A stretch of DNA of 64,000 bases from Glandiceps talaboti. Its lineage: Eukaryota; Hemichordata; Enteropneusta; Spengelidae. A program made the position numbers and the translations under genes. The notes beneath the pieces were generated by a model. The model was given only the letters and a program-made list of their open reading frames with translations, ran no database searches and had not been told where the DNA came from. The stretch is taken from positions 17,734,822-17,798,821 of the forward strand of contig NC_135570.1 of NCBI RefSeq assembly GCF_964340395.1, read 5' to 3'. This document shows, piece after piece, positions 10,126-21,364 of the stretch (the first letter of the stretch is position 1; each line of letters opens with the position of its first letter).

Positions 10126-11973
10126 TAAAAGTTACTGGAAAATTAATACTTCTTATCTTAAAGAAGAGGATTATATCAAACGACTTGAGCAAGCAAAATA
10201 TGTTTAGGAAAAAGATTTCGATGAAATAAATGACCCTAGGTTATTATGGGAATTATCTAAGTACAAAGTCAGAGAATTTTCTCTAGATTATAGTAAAAAG
10301 CGTGCAAAAGAGCACAAAAACGAAGAAAATGATCTTGAACTTAAGAAGAAAAGTCTTGAGACTCCGAACGGGAGACTGAAAGTATTGTGAAGGATTTGGG
10401 TGATATTCAGAAACAAATTGACCATATTGACAGTGTGAAAACAGATGGTGTGATTAAAAGAGCGAAGGTTCGTTGGCATGAATTTGGGGGGAAAAATAAT
10501 TCTTACTTTTTAAAGCTTGAGAGGAGAAATAATACTAGAAAGAACATGACAAAATTAAGGAAAGAAAATGGTGATATTACAACAGATTTCTCTGAAATTT
10601 TAAAGTGACAGGCAGAGTTTTATAAAGAGTTATATACAAGTACGTCATGCTTCGATGAACAAAAAGTTAAGGATTTTACAAGTAATTTAAATATTCCTCT
10701 GCTAACAGAATCACAGAAAAATATTTGTGAGGGTGAATTGAGTCTCGATGAATGTTGGAGAGCTTTTAAAAGAATGCCAAATAATGAAACTCCTGGAAAT
10801 GATGGTTTAAGCACAGAGTTTTATAAACAGTTTTGGTACTTATTCGGCTCTGCCACGGTCAAAAGTTTTAATTATTCCTATGTCCATGGAGAACTTTCCA
10901 ATTCCCAAAAGCAAGCTGTCATAACACTTATTGATAAAAAAAGGCAAAGACCGCCTTCTTCTCAAAAATTGGAGACCGATTTCCCTTTTAAATGTCGACT
11001 ACAAAATTGCTTCCATAGCTCTTTCTATCCGTATATCCGAAATTTTACCTGCCATCACCCAAACCAAACCGGCTATGTAAAAGGCTGCTATATTGGAGAC
11101 GCTGTTCGCACTATTCTAGACTCAATGCACTACACCAAGAAAAACAATATTCCCGATATCCTGTTTTGTATTGATTTTGCTAAAGCTTTTGATTCACTGG
11201 AATGTGACTTTTTATTTTTATTAATATACACTAAGAAAATTTAATTTTGGAGAATCCTTCATACGATGGATTAAACTTCTGTATTGTAATATTTCTAGTT
11301 GTGTTATACATAATGGTGTCACCTCTGGATATTTCAATGTTGGCAGAGGGTCTAGGCAAGGTGATCCCTTATCACCCTATTTATTTATTGTTGCCTTAGA
11401 AATTGTATCAATAGCGATAAGGAACAACACACACATATTAAAGGAATTAAGGTGGGACACCAAGAGATTAAACTAGCACAGTATGCAGATGATACATCAT
11501 GTATTTTGTCAGATATTAATTCTGCTAGAGAATTTCTTTATGTGGTAAATACATTTGGTTCCTTCTCCGTTTTAAAACTCAACAGAGAAAAAACCAAGGC
11601 TATTTGGCTGGGATGTGAAAGCAACTGTAAAAGTAAACCTTTGGGCATTTCCTGGTCAACCAAACCTATTTGTGTTCTTGGAGTTTTTATCTCATACGAT
11701 GAAAGGAAGGCAATATCAATGAATTACGAGGAAAAAATTGATGTCAAAAAATGTCGTAAGTTGTGGAAAATGAGAAATCTTACTATTCTTGGTAGAATAC
11801 ATATAGTCAAATCTTTAATAATTTCCAAATTTCTGTATGTTGCATCACTTACCTCATTCCCAGAAATGTACTTGAAACAGATTAATGGTTTGATTTTTAA
11901 ATTTATTTGGGGAGGCGGTAGAGAAAAGGTGAAAAGGGACATTCTGGTTAAAAACATTTCACATGGGGTCTAA
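10126..11973 (+). pseudogene. LINE ORF2 reverse-transcriptase remnant
   Basis: The linker around 10440-10560 has the AKVRWHEFGGKNNSYFLKLE signature that precedes L1/Tx1 reverse transcriptases. A TGA at 10606-10608 interrupts it. The RT region starts with a PGNDGLSTEFYKQFW block (about 10793-10838). A frameshifted stretch near 10950-11040 replaces the usual NWRPISLL area. After that the sequence has QTGYVKG (about 11070), motif A FCIDFAKAFDSLE (about 11164-11203), motif B SRQGDPLSPYLF (about 11350-11386, in another frame), and motif C QYADD (about 11479-11493, in a third frame). So the catalytic Asp of motif A and the two Asp of motif C are kept, but at least three frameshifts or stops separate them. 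Confidence 0.85.
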
Positions 11974-13107
11974 AAGCTCCTGATTTAAGGAATATGGTCT
12001 GCACTTCTAGGCTAAATTGGTTGATTTTGGTATTTTAAGCCAAATAAAGGTAGCTGGAAAGTTTTTCTTGATCATTATCTTAAAAACGTTGGAAATGTTA
12101 ATATTCTGATACAGTGTGATTTCAATTTCAAGACTTTGGGATGTTCACTTCCGTCATTTTATAGAGAAATGTTTTCTGTCTTTTTATCGGTCGGATCAAA
12201 CAAAAGTCTAGTTAGAGAATATATATTTGGAACAATCATTGTCTTTTAGTTAATGGGCAGTCTATCTTTAACAAAGCCATGTTTGATGCTGGTCTATGGT
12301 ATGTCAACGATCTGTATGACACAAACGGCACATTATTACCTTTTGAATGTTGGACACGTAGGGGGGTTCCAAAAAGACTGTTTTTGGTGTGGGCTGGTTT
12401 GGTTTCTTCAACCACCAAATACAAAGAAAAGTATCGTTTCAATAAAGTAACTGCTGAGCCTAAAACTTTTCTAGTTTACGAAGAAAACAAACCCTATAAT
12501 TTATTAAATGTCACAAGCAACATTGTTTACAGTATTTTGATATCTAAAGGCAGACAAAGGGAGATCTTAAACCTTAGGACTATTTCGGTTTTCGGGGATG
12601 TTTTTGTTAAAGATAGTGCTGCCTTTTTCAAACTCCCTCATTACATTTCAATGGACATGAAAAGTAAAGATTTTCAATATAAAATTTTACACAACTATCT
12701 GGCAACAAGCTACTGGCTAGCGAAATGGAAGATAACTCCTGACAATTCTTGTACTTTGTGCCAACAAGGTCCTGAAACGCAGCTTCATCTTCTCCTTAAT
12801 TGTAACCATACCAAATTATTTTGGCATAATTTTGTTGAGTGGTGGCAGAATATTACTTGATTGAAAGATGATTTGAAAGACCATGACATAATACTTAGGA
12901 AATCCTACTTTCAGTAATGTTTTGAATTATTGTATTATATTAGGTAAACAATGTATTTATGCATGTAGGAAAGACAAGAAAAGTCTCCCATTTTATTTAA
13001 TTTTAGCAGATGTCAAGAAGAAACATGAAATAGAGAAAACTATTGCATATAAAACAAATACAACAGAGATTTGTAACAAACGTTGGTATATATTATTGAA
13101 TTTATAA
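11974..13107 (+). pseudogene. LINE ORF2 C-terminal region remnant
   Basis: After a frameshift and stop near 11973 the C-terminal part continues, with the longest open piece at 12279-12860 (193 codons). Near its end is CTLCQQGPETQLHLLLNC, a Cys-x2-Cys...His...Cys arrangement at about 12747-12810. This matches the zinc-finger-like motif downstream of RT in L1 and Tx1 ORF2 proteins. A TGA after WWQNIT (12858-12860) and a further open stretch to 13107 suggest that the last codons of the original protein lie beyond one more stop or frameshift. Confidence 0.75.
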
Positions 13108-13242
13108 TTTAATAGCTTTTCGAACGTCATGTATCCCCATCAGTTCTTTTTTACTTTTGCTTCCTCTTTTTCTTCTTTGCTTTATGTACTTTTTCGGTTT
13201 TTCTGATCTGTAATTCATTCTTTAGAAAAATTTAAAAAATTT

Positions 13243-13258
13243 AAAAAAAAAAAAAAAA
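13243..13258 (+). other. Poly-A tail of the LINE
   Basis: Sixteen A follow an AT-rich 3' UTR and mark the 3' end of the plus-strand LINE. Confidence 0.8.
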
Positions 13259-14506
13259 CTTTAAACAATAGTTTTTATGTACAACACTGAATTTTTTTCT
13301 TCATGTTTCATCTTCAAATGAGTGTACTGCAAATCTTTGATGCATTCTCAACCATCATAATCAAATCTCCTTTCATATGTAACTGCATAGTGCAATACAC
13401 GACCAACTTTCACAGTACATTATTTTTCTACATTGTCACCAATCTTTGGCAAACAATATCACATCAACCAAACTTTTGTTTTTAACACACATACACAATT
13501 TAGTTTGATTAGAATTGGCTGGATGTCAAATTCTTACAACTTTCATATAATTGTTTCAACTTTTATTGAAATAAACAAAGAGTAACAATCAAAGATGCTA
13601 ATTGTTTCAAGCCATGATCTCAATATCCAACACTTTTTTCTTTTCTTTTCTTTTTTGGTATGTCATGGATTCGCCTTGACCAACTGAAGATATCCAGGTG
13701 GAGAGGAAGACAACTGCAACAGACATTCCTACATTCATTATTACCCTTACAAACCAACACTTGCATCCTAACTGATACAACAGACATTCAAACACATTAC
13801 AGTCATCAACTTTACCAACAAACACTAATATCAGAATACACTTGTACAACATTCACTCATATACTCACCAACCCTTCAAACAAACACTAACATATTTACT
13901 CCAGAAGGATAAATCCCACTGATGGGAATTAGTTGAGTCTATTGTGAGCAATAGAATCAACTGGTCAGATTCGATCAACTGGCAAAAAACTGGCTAAGGC
14001 AGAAAATCAAAGGCAAAAACCAAAGGCAAACAAGACATATTGTCAAAAGTCTAAACAAAGAAAAACATTATAGCACAAAGAATATCAAACAATCACAATA
14101 GAAAACAAAAACAAATGAAATAATGACAACACACAAAAATATTTACATCATAATCTTTATAGCAATGGGCAATTAACAATCAATGAGGAAAAATAACTAA
14201 TTGCACATGTTCTGTTGTATTCCATTAAATATCTGTAAGAACGAGATTATCAAAACTTTGCCCTTAAGGAAGGCATTCAGTTTAAATCTGGTTCTACTTG
14301 TAAGATGTTGACATTAAACTCCATGACACAAATTGTAGGAGTTCTACTCAAATCTATTATATACTAGTCTTCACCTGTTACAGATGGTTTAATTCAATAA
14401 ATGATACAAATTGAATGCATTTAGTGATTTCTTTATGTACATTACTTTCTGGTTGACTGACTGACTGACTGACTGACTGACCGACCAAGTGCAGATACTG
14501 TCATTT
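13259..14506. other. Unassigned sequence with (GACT)n
   Basis: No coding match. Frames of 60-81 codons (13303-13485, 13607-13890) are compositionally biased and unrecognised. A (GACT)n microsatellite lies at about 14453-14480. The sequence around 13960-14130 is rich in CAAA and AAGGCAAA words. Confidence 0.5.
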
Positions 14507-15170
14507 TTTCTTCCGTAAGGAAGAGATATATTTATGGGTGGAAGTCTGTGTGTGTGTCTGTCTGTCTGTGTCATCGTTTTCTCCATAACAGCTTGCTCAA
14601 TTCAAACAAAATTTTGAAGACGTATTCCGTAGGGTAATGGCAAGACTTGATTAGGTTTTGGTAAAAATCCTGTGAATATTAATGAGCAATTTATGTAATT
14701 AATGATTTTCGGTAATTAGGCTATATCTCAAGAATGCACACTTCAAATTCATCATAACTTGGTACACACATTTGCGATACCAAAGCGCACCTGTCCTGAA
14801 AATATTACTCATGTAGCTTTTAGTTTTAATAAGTTATTGGCATATTTTCGATTGGCCACAAAAAGAAAAAAATAGTTTCTCATCAGGAAATGTCGTCTAA
14901 AGTGGTGCGACTTTATCACCATTTTCTAAAACACGACTGGCTCAATTCAAACGAAATTTATTGCATGTGTTTTGTAGGGTAGTGACAAGAACTGATTAGG
15001 TTTCGGTAAACATCCCAAGAATATTATCGAGAAATTTACATAATTAATGGTTTTCGCTAATTAGGCTATATCTCAAGAATGCACGCTCCAAATTCAATAT
15101 GATTTGGTACATACATTTGCGATACGTAAGCGCATATGTCTTGAAAATATTATCGATGTAGCTTTTAATT

Positions 15171-15682
15171 TTAACCCTTTGAACCCTAAGCTCCCCAGCG
15201 TAACGTGACGTATACCCTGAGCTCCCCAGGGTAACTGTTCCGAAATATCATATTCTTTCTGAAATCATATTTGTCTGCCCGTATATATTTTTTTAGGTGT
15301 AAACATGAATAAATGATAAATAAATGATAAAAACTGACTGTCCAACCTACAGGGGAGGGAAAAATGTTCTCCTTTGAGCTCCAGTATGTCCCCTTCCATT
15401 GCCACACCCCCTGCCACGCCCACCTCCCCTACTACGACCCCCTCCCTCTGCCACACCCTCTGCCAACAGGTGCTAGGTCTAAATTATCATCGTCTGAAAC
15501 ATTTGAAGTAGCTGAATCAACGTGGCAGAAATCGCCGTTTACACTAGAATGCTCACTTGATAAATCACTATCATGGCCATAATTGTTACCGTGCACATTT
15601 TCCTCATCCGAACTCAACACATCTTGCAGCACTTGATCATTTGTAATACATCTACGAGGCATTTTAGGGTTCAAAGGGTTAA
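15171..15682 (-). mobile_element. 504-bp piggyBac-family internally deleted element
   Basis: CCCTTTGAACCCTAA at 15175-15189 is repeated inverted and without mismatch at 15664-15678. TTAA flanks both ends (15171-15174, 15679-15682). The sister unit at about 14820-14840 has the uninterrupted form (TTTTAATAAG), so the insertion and its TTAA duplication can be read directly. TTAA targets and CCC-starting ends are diagnostic of piggyBac. Two copies of an AGCTCCCCAG-GTAAC subterminal motif lie near the left end (about 15190-15237). On the minus strand it keeps only the start of the transposase gene. Confidence 0.9.
15432..15662 (-). pseudogene. piggyBac transposase N-terminal remnant
   Basis: The reading begins with MPRRCITNDQVLQDVL only two bases inside the 15-bp terminal repeat and runs 76 codons to a stop. 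The segment is rich in Asp, Glu and Ser (SSDEEN, DSDLSSEHSS, SDDDN), then has a GRGCGRGRG run. An acidic, low-complexity N terminus starting just inside the terminal repeat is the usual layout of piggyBac transposases, which are about 550-600 residues long. The catalytic Asp-rich core and the C-terminal Cys-rich domain are absent, so the protein cannot act as a transposase. The Gly-Arg run lies near the deletion junction and could be a frameshifted tail. Confidence 0.6.
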
Positions 15683-15778
15683 TAAGATATTGGCATTTTT
15701 CAGTAATTAGACATGTAGGCCACAAAAAAGAAAGTTGTTGTTTCTGGTCAGAAAACGTTGTCTAAAGTGGTGTGACGA

Positions 15779-15984
15779 TGCAATTTTTTTTGTAATTGTT
15801 CATGATTAGTTCTGCAGTTGTCTTCCCTGAAAGAGCAACTGATGTATGGAGAATTATTTTGTGTTTTTCCTTCGATCTGCAGTCTGCATTGGCTAGACAA
15901 AACAAGAGAAAATACAAGCCATCATAGATGACATACTCCCCGTTGTTTGGGGCTATTGATCCCTGTTTGGATTCCAAATGGCTC
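15779..15984. other. Unassigned spacer
   Basis: A minus-strand frame of 71 codons (15762-15977) is not recognised, and I see no support for it being a gene. Confidence 0.4.
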
Positions 15985-16650
15985 TAGACATGAAAACATC
16001 ATAACAGAATGGCTGCCTGGCAGTCCCGTTGGATCATATCGTGACACAAGTTGACATACCGTGACACAAGTTGACATACATATGTACATCATAGTACATT
16101 GTCTTTAGATAAAGATTGAATGGAAATAGTTCATTCATGTCTGTGTAATGGTCCCAAACATGGAAAAATCATAAAATGTTCAAAGGCATGTCTGCATAAT
16201 GGCTTTGAACATGAAAATTTTGTAAAAAAATGGCTGTCTAGCAGCCATATTGGATTGTATCACAAAAAAATTGACATGCATATGTATGCATAGTGTGTTG
16301 TCCTTTTGATAGAAATCACTCCAGTCATGTCCAAGTAATGGTTCTGGACATGAAAAAAATCATTTTAAAAATGGCTGCCCGGTGGCCATATTGGATTGTA
16401 TCCCAACATAATTCACATGCATATGTATGCAATAGAACATTGTCCTTATACCAGCTTTGAATGAGATCTGTTCAGGCATGTCTGTGCAATGGCTTTGAAC
16501 ATGAAAAATTTGTAACAAAATGGCCATCTAGTGGCCATCTTGAATTGTATCACAAAATAAATTGACAAGTATATGTATGCCATAGTGTGTTGTCCTTGTA
16601 CCAAGTTTGAGAGAAATTGGTTGAAGAAATGACGCTGGACCCACGCACAC
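15985..16650. repeat. Diverged 141-149-bp tandem repeat, 3-4 copies
   Basis: ATGGCYRYCYRGYRGCCAT followed by TTGGATTGTATC recurs with landmarks at about 16251, 16392 and 16541, plus a more diverged copy near 16030. Each unit contains CATGCATATGTATGC and GTTGTCCTT blocks. The array ends in (CA)n around 16640-16672. It is an old, decayed dispersed module with simple-repeat ends. Confidence 0.8.
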
Positions 16651-16802
16651 ACACATGCATGCACACACACACGGATCGAAGGAACCCTATCTATAAGTAC
16701 CCCCACCCAAGACTTTGGTTTGTAATGGCAGTGCCCAAAATAGGTGTCAAAAATATACATAACAAGATTTCAGTTGAAGTCATATAGCCCCCATTATATA
16801 TT
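16651..16802. other. Spacer with (CA)n
   Basis: Contains ACACACACATGCATGCACACACAC at about 16649-16672, then unique sequence up to the minisatellite. Confidence 0.5.
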
Positions 16803-19207
16803 AGAATACCACTAGCACTGTAAACAGAATACCACTAGCACAGTAAACAGAATACCACTAGCACAGTAAACAGAATACCACTAGCACTGTAAACAGAATA
16901 CCACTAGCACAGTAAACAGAATACTACTAACACAGTAAACAGAATACCACTAGCACAATAAACAGAATACCACTAGCACAGTAAACAGAATACCACTAGC
17001 ACAGTAAACAGAATACCACTAACACTGTAAACAGAACACCACTAGCACAGTAAGTACCACTAGCACAGTAAACAGAATACCACCAGCACAGTAAACAGAA
17101 TACCACTAGCACAACAAACAATATCACTAGCACAGTAAAAAGAATACCACCAGCACAGTAAACAGAATACCACTAGCACTGTAAACAATACCACTAGCAC
17201 TGTAAACAATACCACTAGTACTGTAAACAATACCACTAGCACTGTAAACAATACCACTAGCACTGTAAACAATACCACTAGCACTGTAAACAATACCACT
17301 AGCACTGTAACAGAATACCACTAGCACTGTAAACAGAATACCACTAGCACTGTAACAGAATACCACTAGCACTGTAACAGAATACCACTAGCACAGTAAA
17401 CAGAATACCACTAGCACTGTAAACAATACCACTAGCACTGTAAACAATACCACTAGCACTGTAAACAATACCACTAGCACTGTAAACAGAATACCACTAG
17501 CACAGTAAACAGAATACCACTAGCACTGTAAACAGAATACCACTAGCACTGTAACAGAATACCACTAGCACTGTAACAGAATACCACTAGCACAGTAAAC
17601 AGAATACCACTAGCACTGTAAACAGAATACCACTAGCACAGTAAACAGAATACCACTAGCACAGTAAACAGAATACCACTAGCACTGTAACAGAATACCA
17701 CTAGCACAGTAAACAGAATACCACTAGCACTGTAAACAATACCACTAGCACTGTAAACAATACCACTAGCACAGTAAACAGAATACCACTAGCACTGTAA
17801 ACAGAATACCACTAGCACAGTAACAATACCACTAGCACTGTAACAGAATACCACTAGCACAGTAACAGAATACCACTAGCACTGTAAACAATACCACTAG
17901 CACTGTAACAGAATACCACTAGCACAGTAAACAGAATACCACTAGCACAGTAAACAGAATACCACTAGCACTGTAAACAGAATACCACTAGCACAGTAAA
18001 CAGAATACCACTAGCACTGTAACAGAATACCACTAGCACAGTAAACAGAATACCACTAGCACAGTAAACAGAATACCACTAGCACTGTAAACAGAATACC
18101 ACTAGCACAGTAAACAGAATACCACTAGCACTGTAAACAATACCACTAGCACTGTAAACAATACCACTAGCACTGTAAACAGAATACCACTAGCACAGTA
18201 AACAGAATACCACTAGCACAGTAAACAGAATACCACTAGCACAGTAAACAGAATACCACTAGCACTGTAAACAGAATACCACTAGCACAGTAAACAGAAT
18301 ACCACTAGCACAGTAAACAGAATACCACTAGCACTGTAAACAGAATACCACTAGCACAGTAAACAGAATACCACTAGCACTGTAAACAATACCACTAGCA
18401 CTGTAAACAATACCACTAGCACTGTAAACAGAATACCACTAGCACAGTAAACAGAATACCACTAGCACAGTAAACAGAATACCACTAGCACAGTAAACAG
18501 AATACCACTAGCACTGTAAACAGAATACCACTAGCACAGTAAACAGAATACCACTAGCACAGTAAACAGAATACCACTAGCACAGTAAACAGAATACCAC
18601 TAGCACAGTAACAGAATACCACTAGCACAGTAAACAGAATACCACTAGCACAGTAAACAGAATACCACTAGCACTGTAAACAGAATACCACTAGCACAGT
18701 AACAGAATACCACTAGCACAGTAAACAGAATACCACTAGCACAGTAACAGAATACCACTAGCACAGTAAACAGAATACCACTAGCACAGTAAACAGAATA
18801 CCACTAGCACAGTAAACAATACCACTAGCACAGTAAACAGAATACCACTAGCACAGTAAACAGAATACCACTAGCACAGTAACAGAATACCACTAGCACA
18901 GTAAACAGAATACCACTAGCACAGTAAACAGAATACCACTAGCACTGTAAACAGAATACCACTAGCACAGTAAACAGAATACCACTAGCACAGTAAACAG
19001 AATACCACTAGCACTGTAAACAGAATACCACTAGCACAGTAAACAGAATACCACTAGCACAGTAAACAGAATACCACTAGCACAGTAAACAGAATACCAC
19101 TAGCACAGTAAACAGAATACCACTAGCACAGTAAACAGAATACCACTAGCACAGTAAACAGAATACCACTAGCACAGTAAACAGAATACCACTAGCTCTC
19201 TAAACAG
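16803..19207. repeat. 23-bp minisatellite, about 105 copies
   Basis: The unit is AGAATACCACTAGCAC, then A or T, then GTAAAC. Length variants are 23 bp (full), 22 bp (GTAAC) and about 21 bp (AG missing before AATACC). One base alternates between CACAGTAA and CACTGTAA. Frames over it (for example on the minus strand at 17060-17372) translate as repeats of LVVLFTV or GIVYSAS and are artefacts. The array ends in a degenerate unit (CTAGCTCTCTAAAC). Confidence 0.98.
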
Positions 19208-20066
19208 GTTAATACTGGAGTAAAATTTCTGTAGAATATGTCAATTTGGTTTGCACTATAGATTTCTTGATTGACAGCATAGATAGATTGATATTAATAA
19301 AAGAAAAAGATGGACTTTGATTTTTGGGGTTCATTCAGTTTTGAAAATACAGTTAAATCTATCAAAATAAAATCAATAAAATATCCCCCCCCCCCTCATT
19401 TTCAATAAGAGTTTTAAAAGATGGATAGTATGGCAATGAATTCAATTACATTGTACATCTCCTGATAGAATCTCTTTCTTGTTCAGTTAATTCTCTCTCC
19501 CTTTCAATCTATCCCAGCCTACTTCCAACTCAAATTTGAGCAATGTCAAGAGCACAAAATATTTCTGATCAGTTTAATCAAGCACAAAAGACAAATTTAC
19601 ATGTGGTCTGTAATTTTTCAGTAGAACTATAGTATATGTATCACAGGATTGCATTTGAAATGTAGATCAATATGTAGGAAAGTATACACAGTAGGTGGAG
19701 GACAATATCAGTTTTCCATATTTCCATATTGGCACATAATGACAAGTTTATCTATTCTCAGTGGTAGTACAATGATAACAAGAACAAAGAATTATAAAGC
19801 CCAATCTAAAAAAAAATAACTAATTACAGGTGATAGGTTTGATGATCATCATCATGGCTTTTTCTAAATTCATATTGCAATTCAATTTAAATTTCCAAAT
19901 GTGTTTGAAAAATTTATTGTTAAATTGCTGCAATAACACCAACAAAAAGTTTTATCATTCCGGGGATTGCACTCAAAATTAACAGATCCATTCCAAATTA
20001 AAGTGACTTTTCAAATTTGAAGATATTTTCCAAGATCTGCTAAATTCTAGTTGTGTCTTGTTAACT
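19208..20066. other. Unassigned AT-rich sequence
   Basis: No repeats or genes are recognised apart from a C11 run near 19385-19396. It is the unique spacer between the minisatellite and the C-rich tract. Confidence 0.5.
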
Positions 20067-20118
20067 CCCACCCCCACCCCCACCACCACTCCATCCCACC
20101 CACCCACCCACCCACCCC
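20067..20118 (-). repeat. C-rich tract with G-quadruplex potential
   Basis: Runs of CCC, CCCCC and (CCCA)n give at least eight G runs of three or more on the minus strand, spaced by 1-5 bases. That satisfies the usual G-quadruplex pattern. Confidence 0.7.
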
Positions 20119-21364
20119 TGTTTCAGACTGGATACGTAGTAACAGTTTGGAACATTGCTACCGCATGAATTCGTAGTTAATGTTAGAAGGGGAAAAAAGC
20201 AGTTTTCGGCAGATCTCAGGCGGCAGGCAAAAACCTCACCAAACTTCAGTGATGGAGATATTGCAAACGCCGTCTATGGACGATCGAAGAAGAATTTGTG
20301 GTGTTATTTTTCATGGAATCCCCGGATCGATAAAAAACGTGAACAGCTCAGAAACAGTCATAAAAGCCACAATAAGTGTTGCAGCTAGTTCAAAAATTGT
20401 CAACATGCGTTGTTACGACGAATGCATATATCAACACCCGGGATCTACACACGCTCGCACGACTGAAAACAGAAACGAAAGATCGGAAAAATGCGACACT
20501 CTCTTTGAAATCACACAATATATTATTACGTTTAGAGTTGGTGCAAGCCAAGATGGTAAAATATTACATTACTATTACAGTATTGTATATCATCCTCCGC
20601 CCTCCATATAGTGATGTGTTCATACTTATCAACAATATATTTCCAACACCGTGTTATCGATAAGCATTGATTCCAAATGAACGGAATATGTTGGCAGTCG
20701 TTCAATGGTCATGTTACGAAGAAACTGATAGTAATGAAATAGATGATGAATTTCATTTATTATTTTCATGTTATGTGCATAGATCTGATAGAACTATTTT
20801 ATTTGAGTTGCAATTTGAATAATTGTATTTTCTCTATTGCAGAGAAAGAAAAAAATATGAAAACTAATATTGGAAAAAAATTGAATTGAATGCCTCGATC
20901 TTGTATTTATTCGCTACTACTAAAGCGTTTTACAGTCTAAGCAGCGATAAGCAGTGATGAAACCATTCCGCTCAGTTTGTCTCACATGCATAGAAAAATA
21001 TCTCTACAATCTCACCTTTGTTGTTCTTGTTGGATTGGGTTCAAGGCCACACTGCTAAAAGACCGACAAAATCTTGCAAAAACACCACAAAACATTGCCA
21101 TACTCTCCCCAAAGCGTTGACAGTCGGTCGTCTGCTCCTGTCACATGTACCGCCACGCGAATGAATGAAGTCGTAGTCATGCTTTCATATAAGTGTAAAT
21201 TTGCATATCGATAGCCTCGCTGACCAATAAAAAAACACTTAATACGTCGTTGGTGAGAGCGACAAATAGTTGTCTAGATTTACTTTCATGATATTGTGCT
21301 CTGTTCCCTGACTTAGTTATCCTGCGTCGAGATATATATCAAGTATAAATATTTTTTTCCTCAA
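20119..21364. other. Unassigned, CpG-richer segment with an unrecognised ORF
   Basis: From 20130 to 20700 CpG is visibly more frequent than in the neighbouring DNA. A plus-strand frame of 143 codons (20180-20611) includes MEILQTPSMDDRRRICGVIF, but I recognise no family. It could be a first exon, a decayed element or chance. The rest, to 21364, is without features. Confidence 0.3.

Larger units (their letters stand above)
9600..13258 (+). mobile_element. 5'-truncated Tx1/L1-like LINE with poly-A tail
   Basis: The order of recognisable parts is apurinic-type endonuclease (9.69-10.1 kb), pre-RT linker (10.12-10.7 kb), reverse transcriptase (10.73-11.97 kb), a long C-terminal region with a zinc-finger-like motif (12.3-12.85 kb), an AT-rich 3' UTR and A16 at 13243-13258. 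This is the ORF2 of a LINE of the L1/Tx1 group. ORF1 and the 5' part of the endonuclease are absent, as expected from incomplete reverse transcription. The reading frame is broken many times, so the copy is dead. It begins exactly where a minus-strand LINE fragment ends, so it may have inserted into that element; I could not find the other half beyond the poly-A tail. Confidence 0.85.
14507..15778. repeat. 344-bp tandem family, two units, split by a piggyBac derivative
   Basis: After CTTCCGTAAGGAAG and a (TG)n/(CTGT)n tract, unit 1 runs from about 14570 to 14913. Unit 2 runs from 14914 to 15174 and resumes at 15683-15778. Shared landmarks are ATTTTCTMMAWAACASS, GTAGGGTARTG, TTAGGCTATATCTCAAGAATGC and GTCTAAAGTGGTGYGAC. 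The family is the same as the partial copy at 4722-4990. Unit 1 supplies the empty site for the insertion in unit 2. Confidence 0.85.

Noticed and set aside
15762-15977. 71-codon minus-strand frame next to the 344-bp repeat, considered as an exon
   Set aside because: No recognised domain, partly inside repeat sequence and no clear splice structure.
17060-17372. Minus-strand frames of 81 codons with LVVLFTV repeats, looking like a membrane protein
   Set aside because: They are translations of the 23-bp minisatellite.
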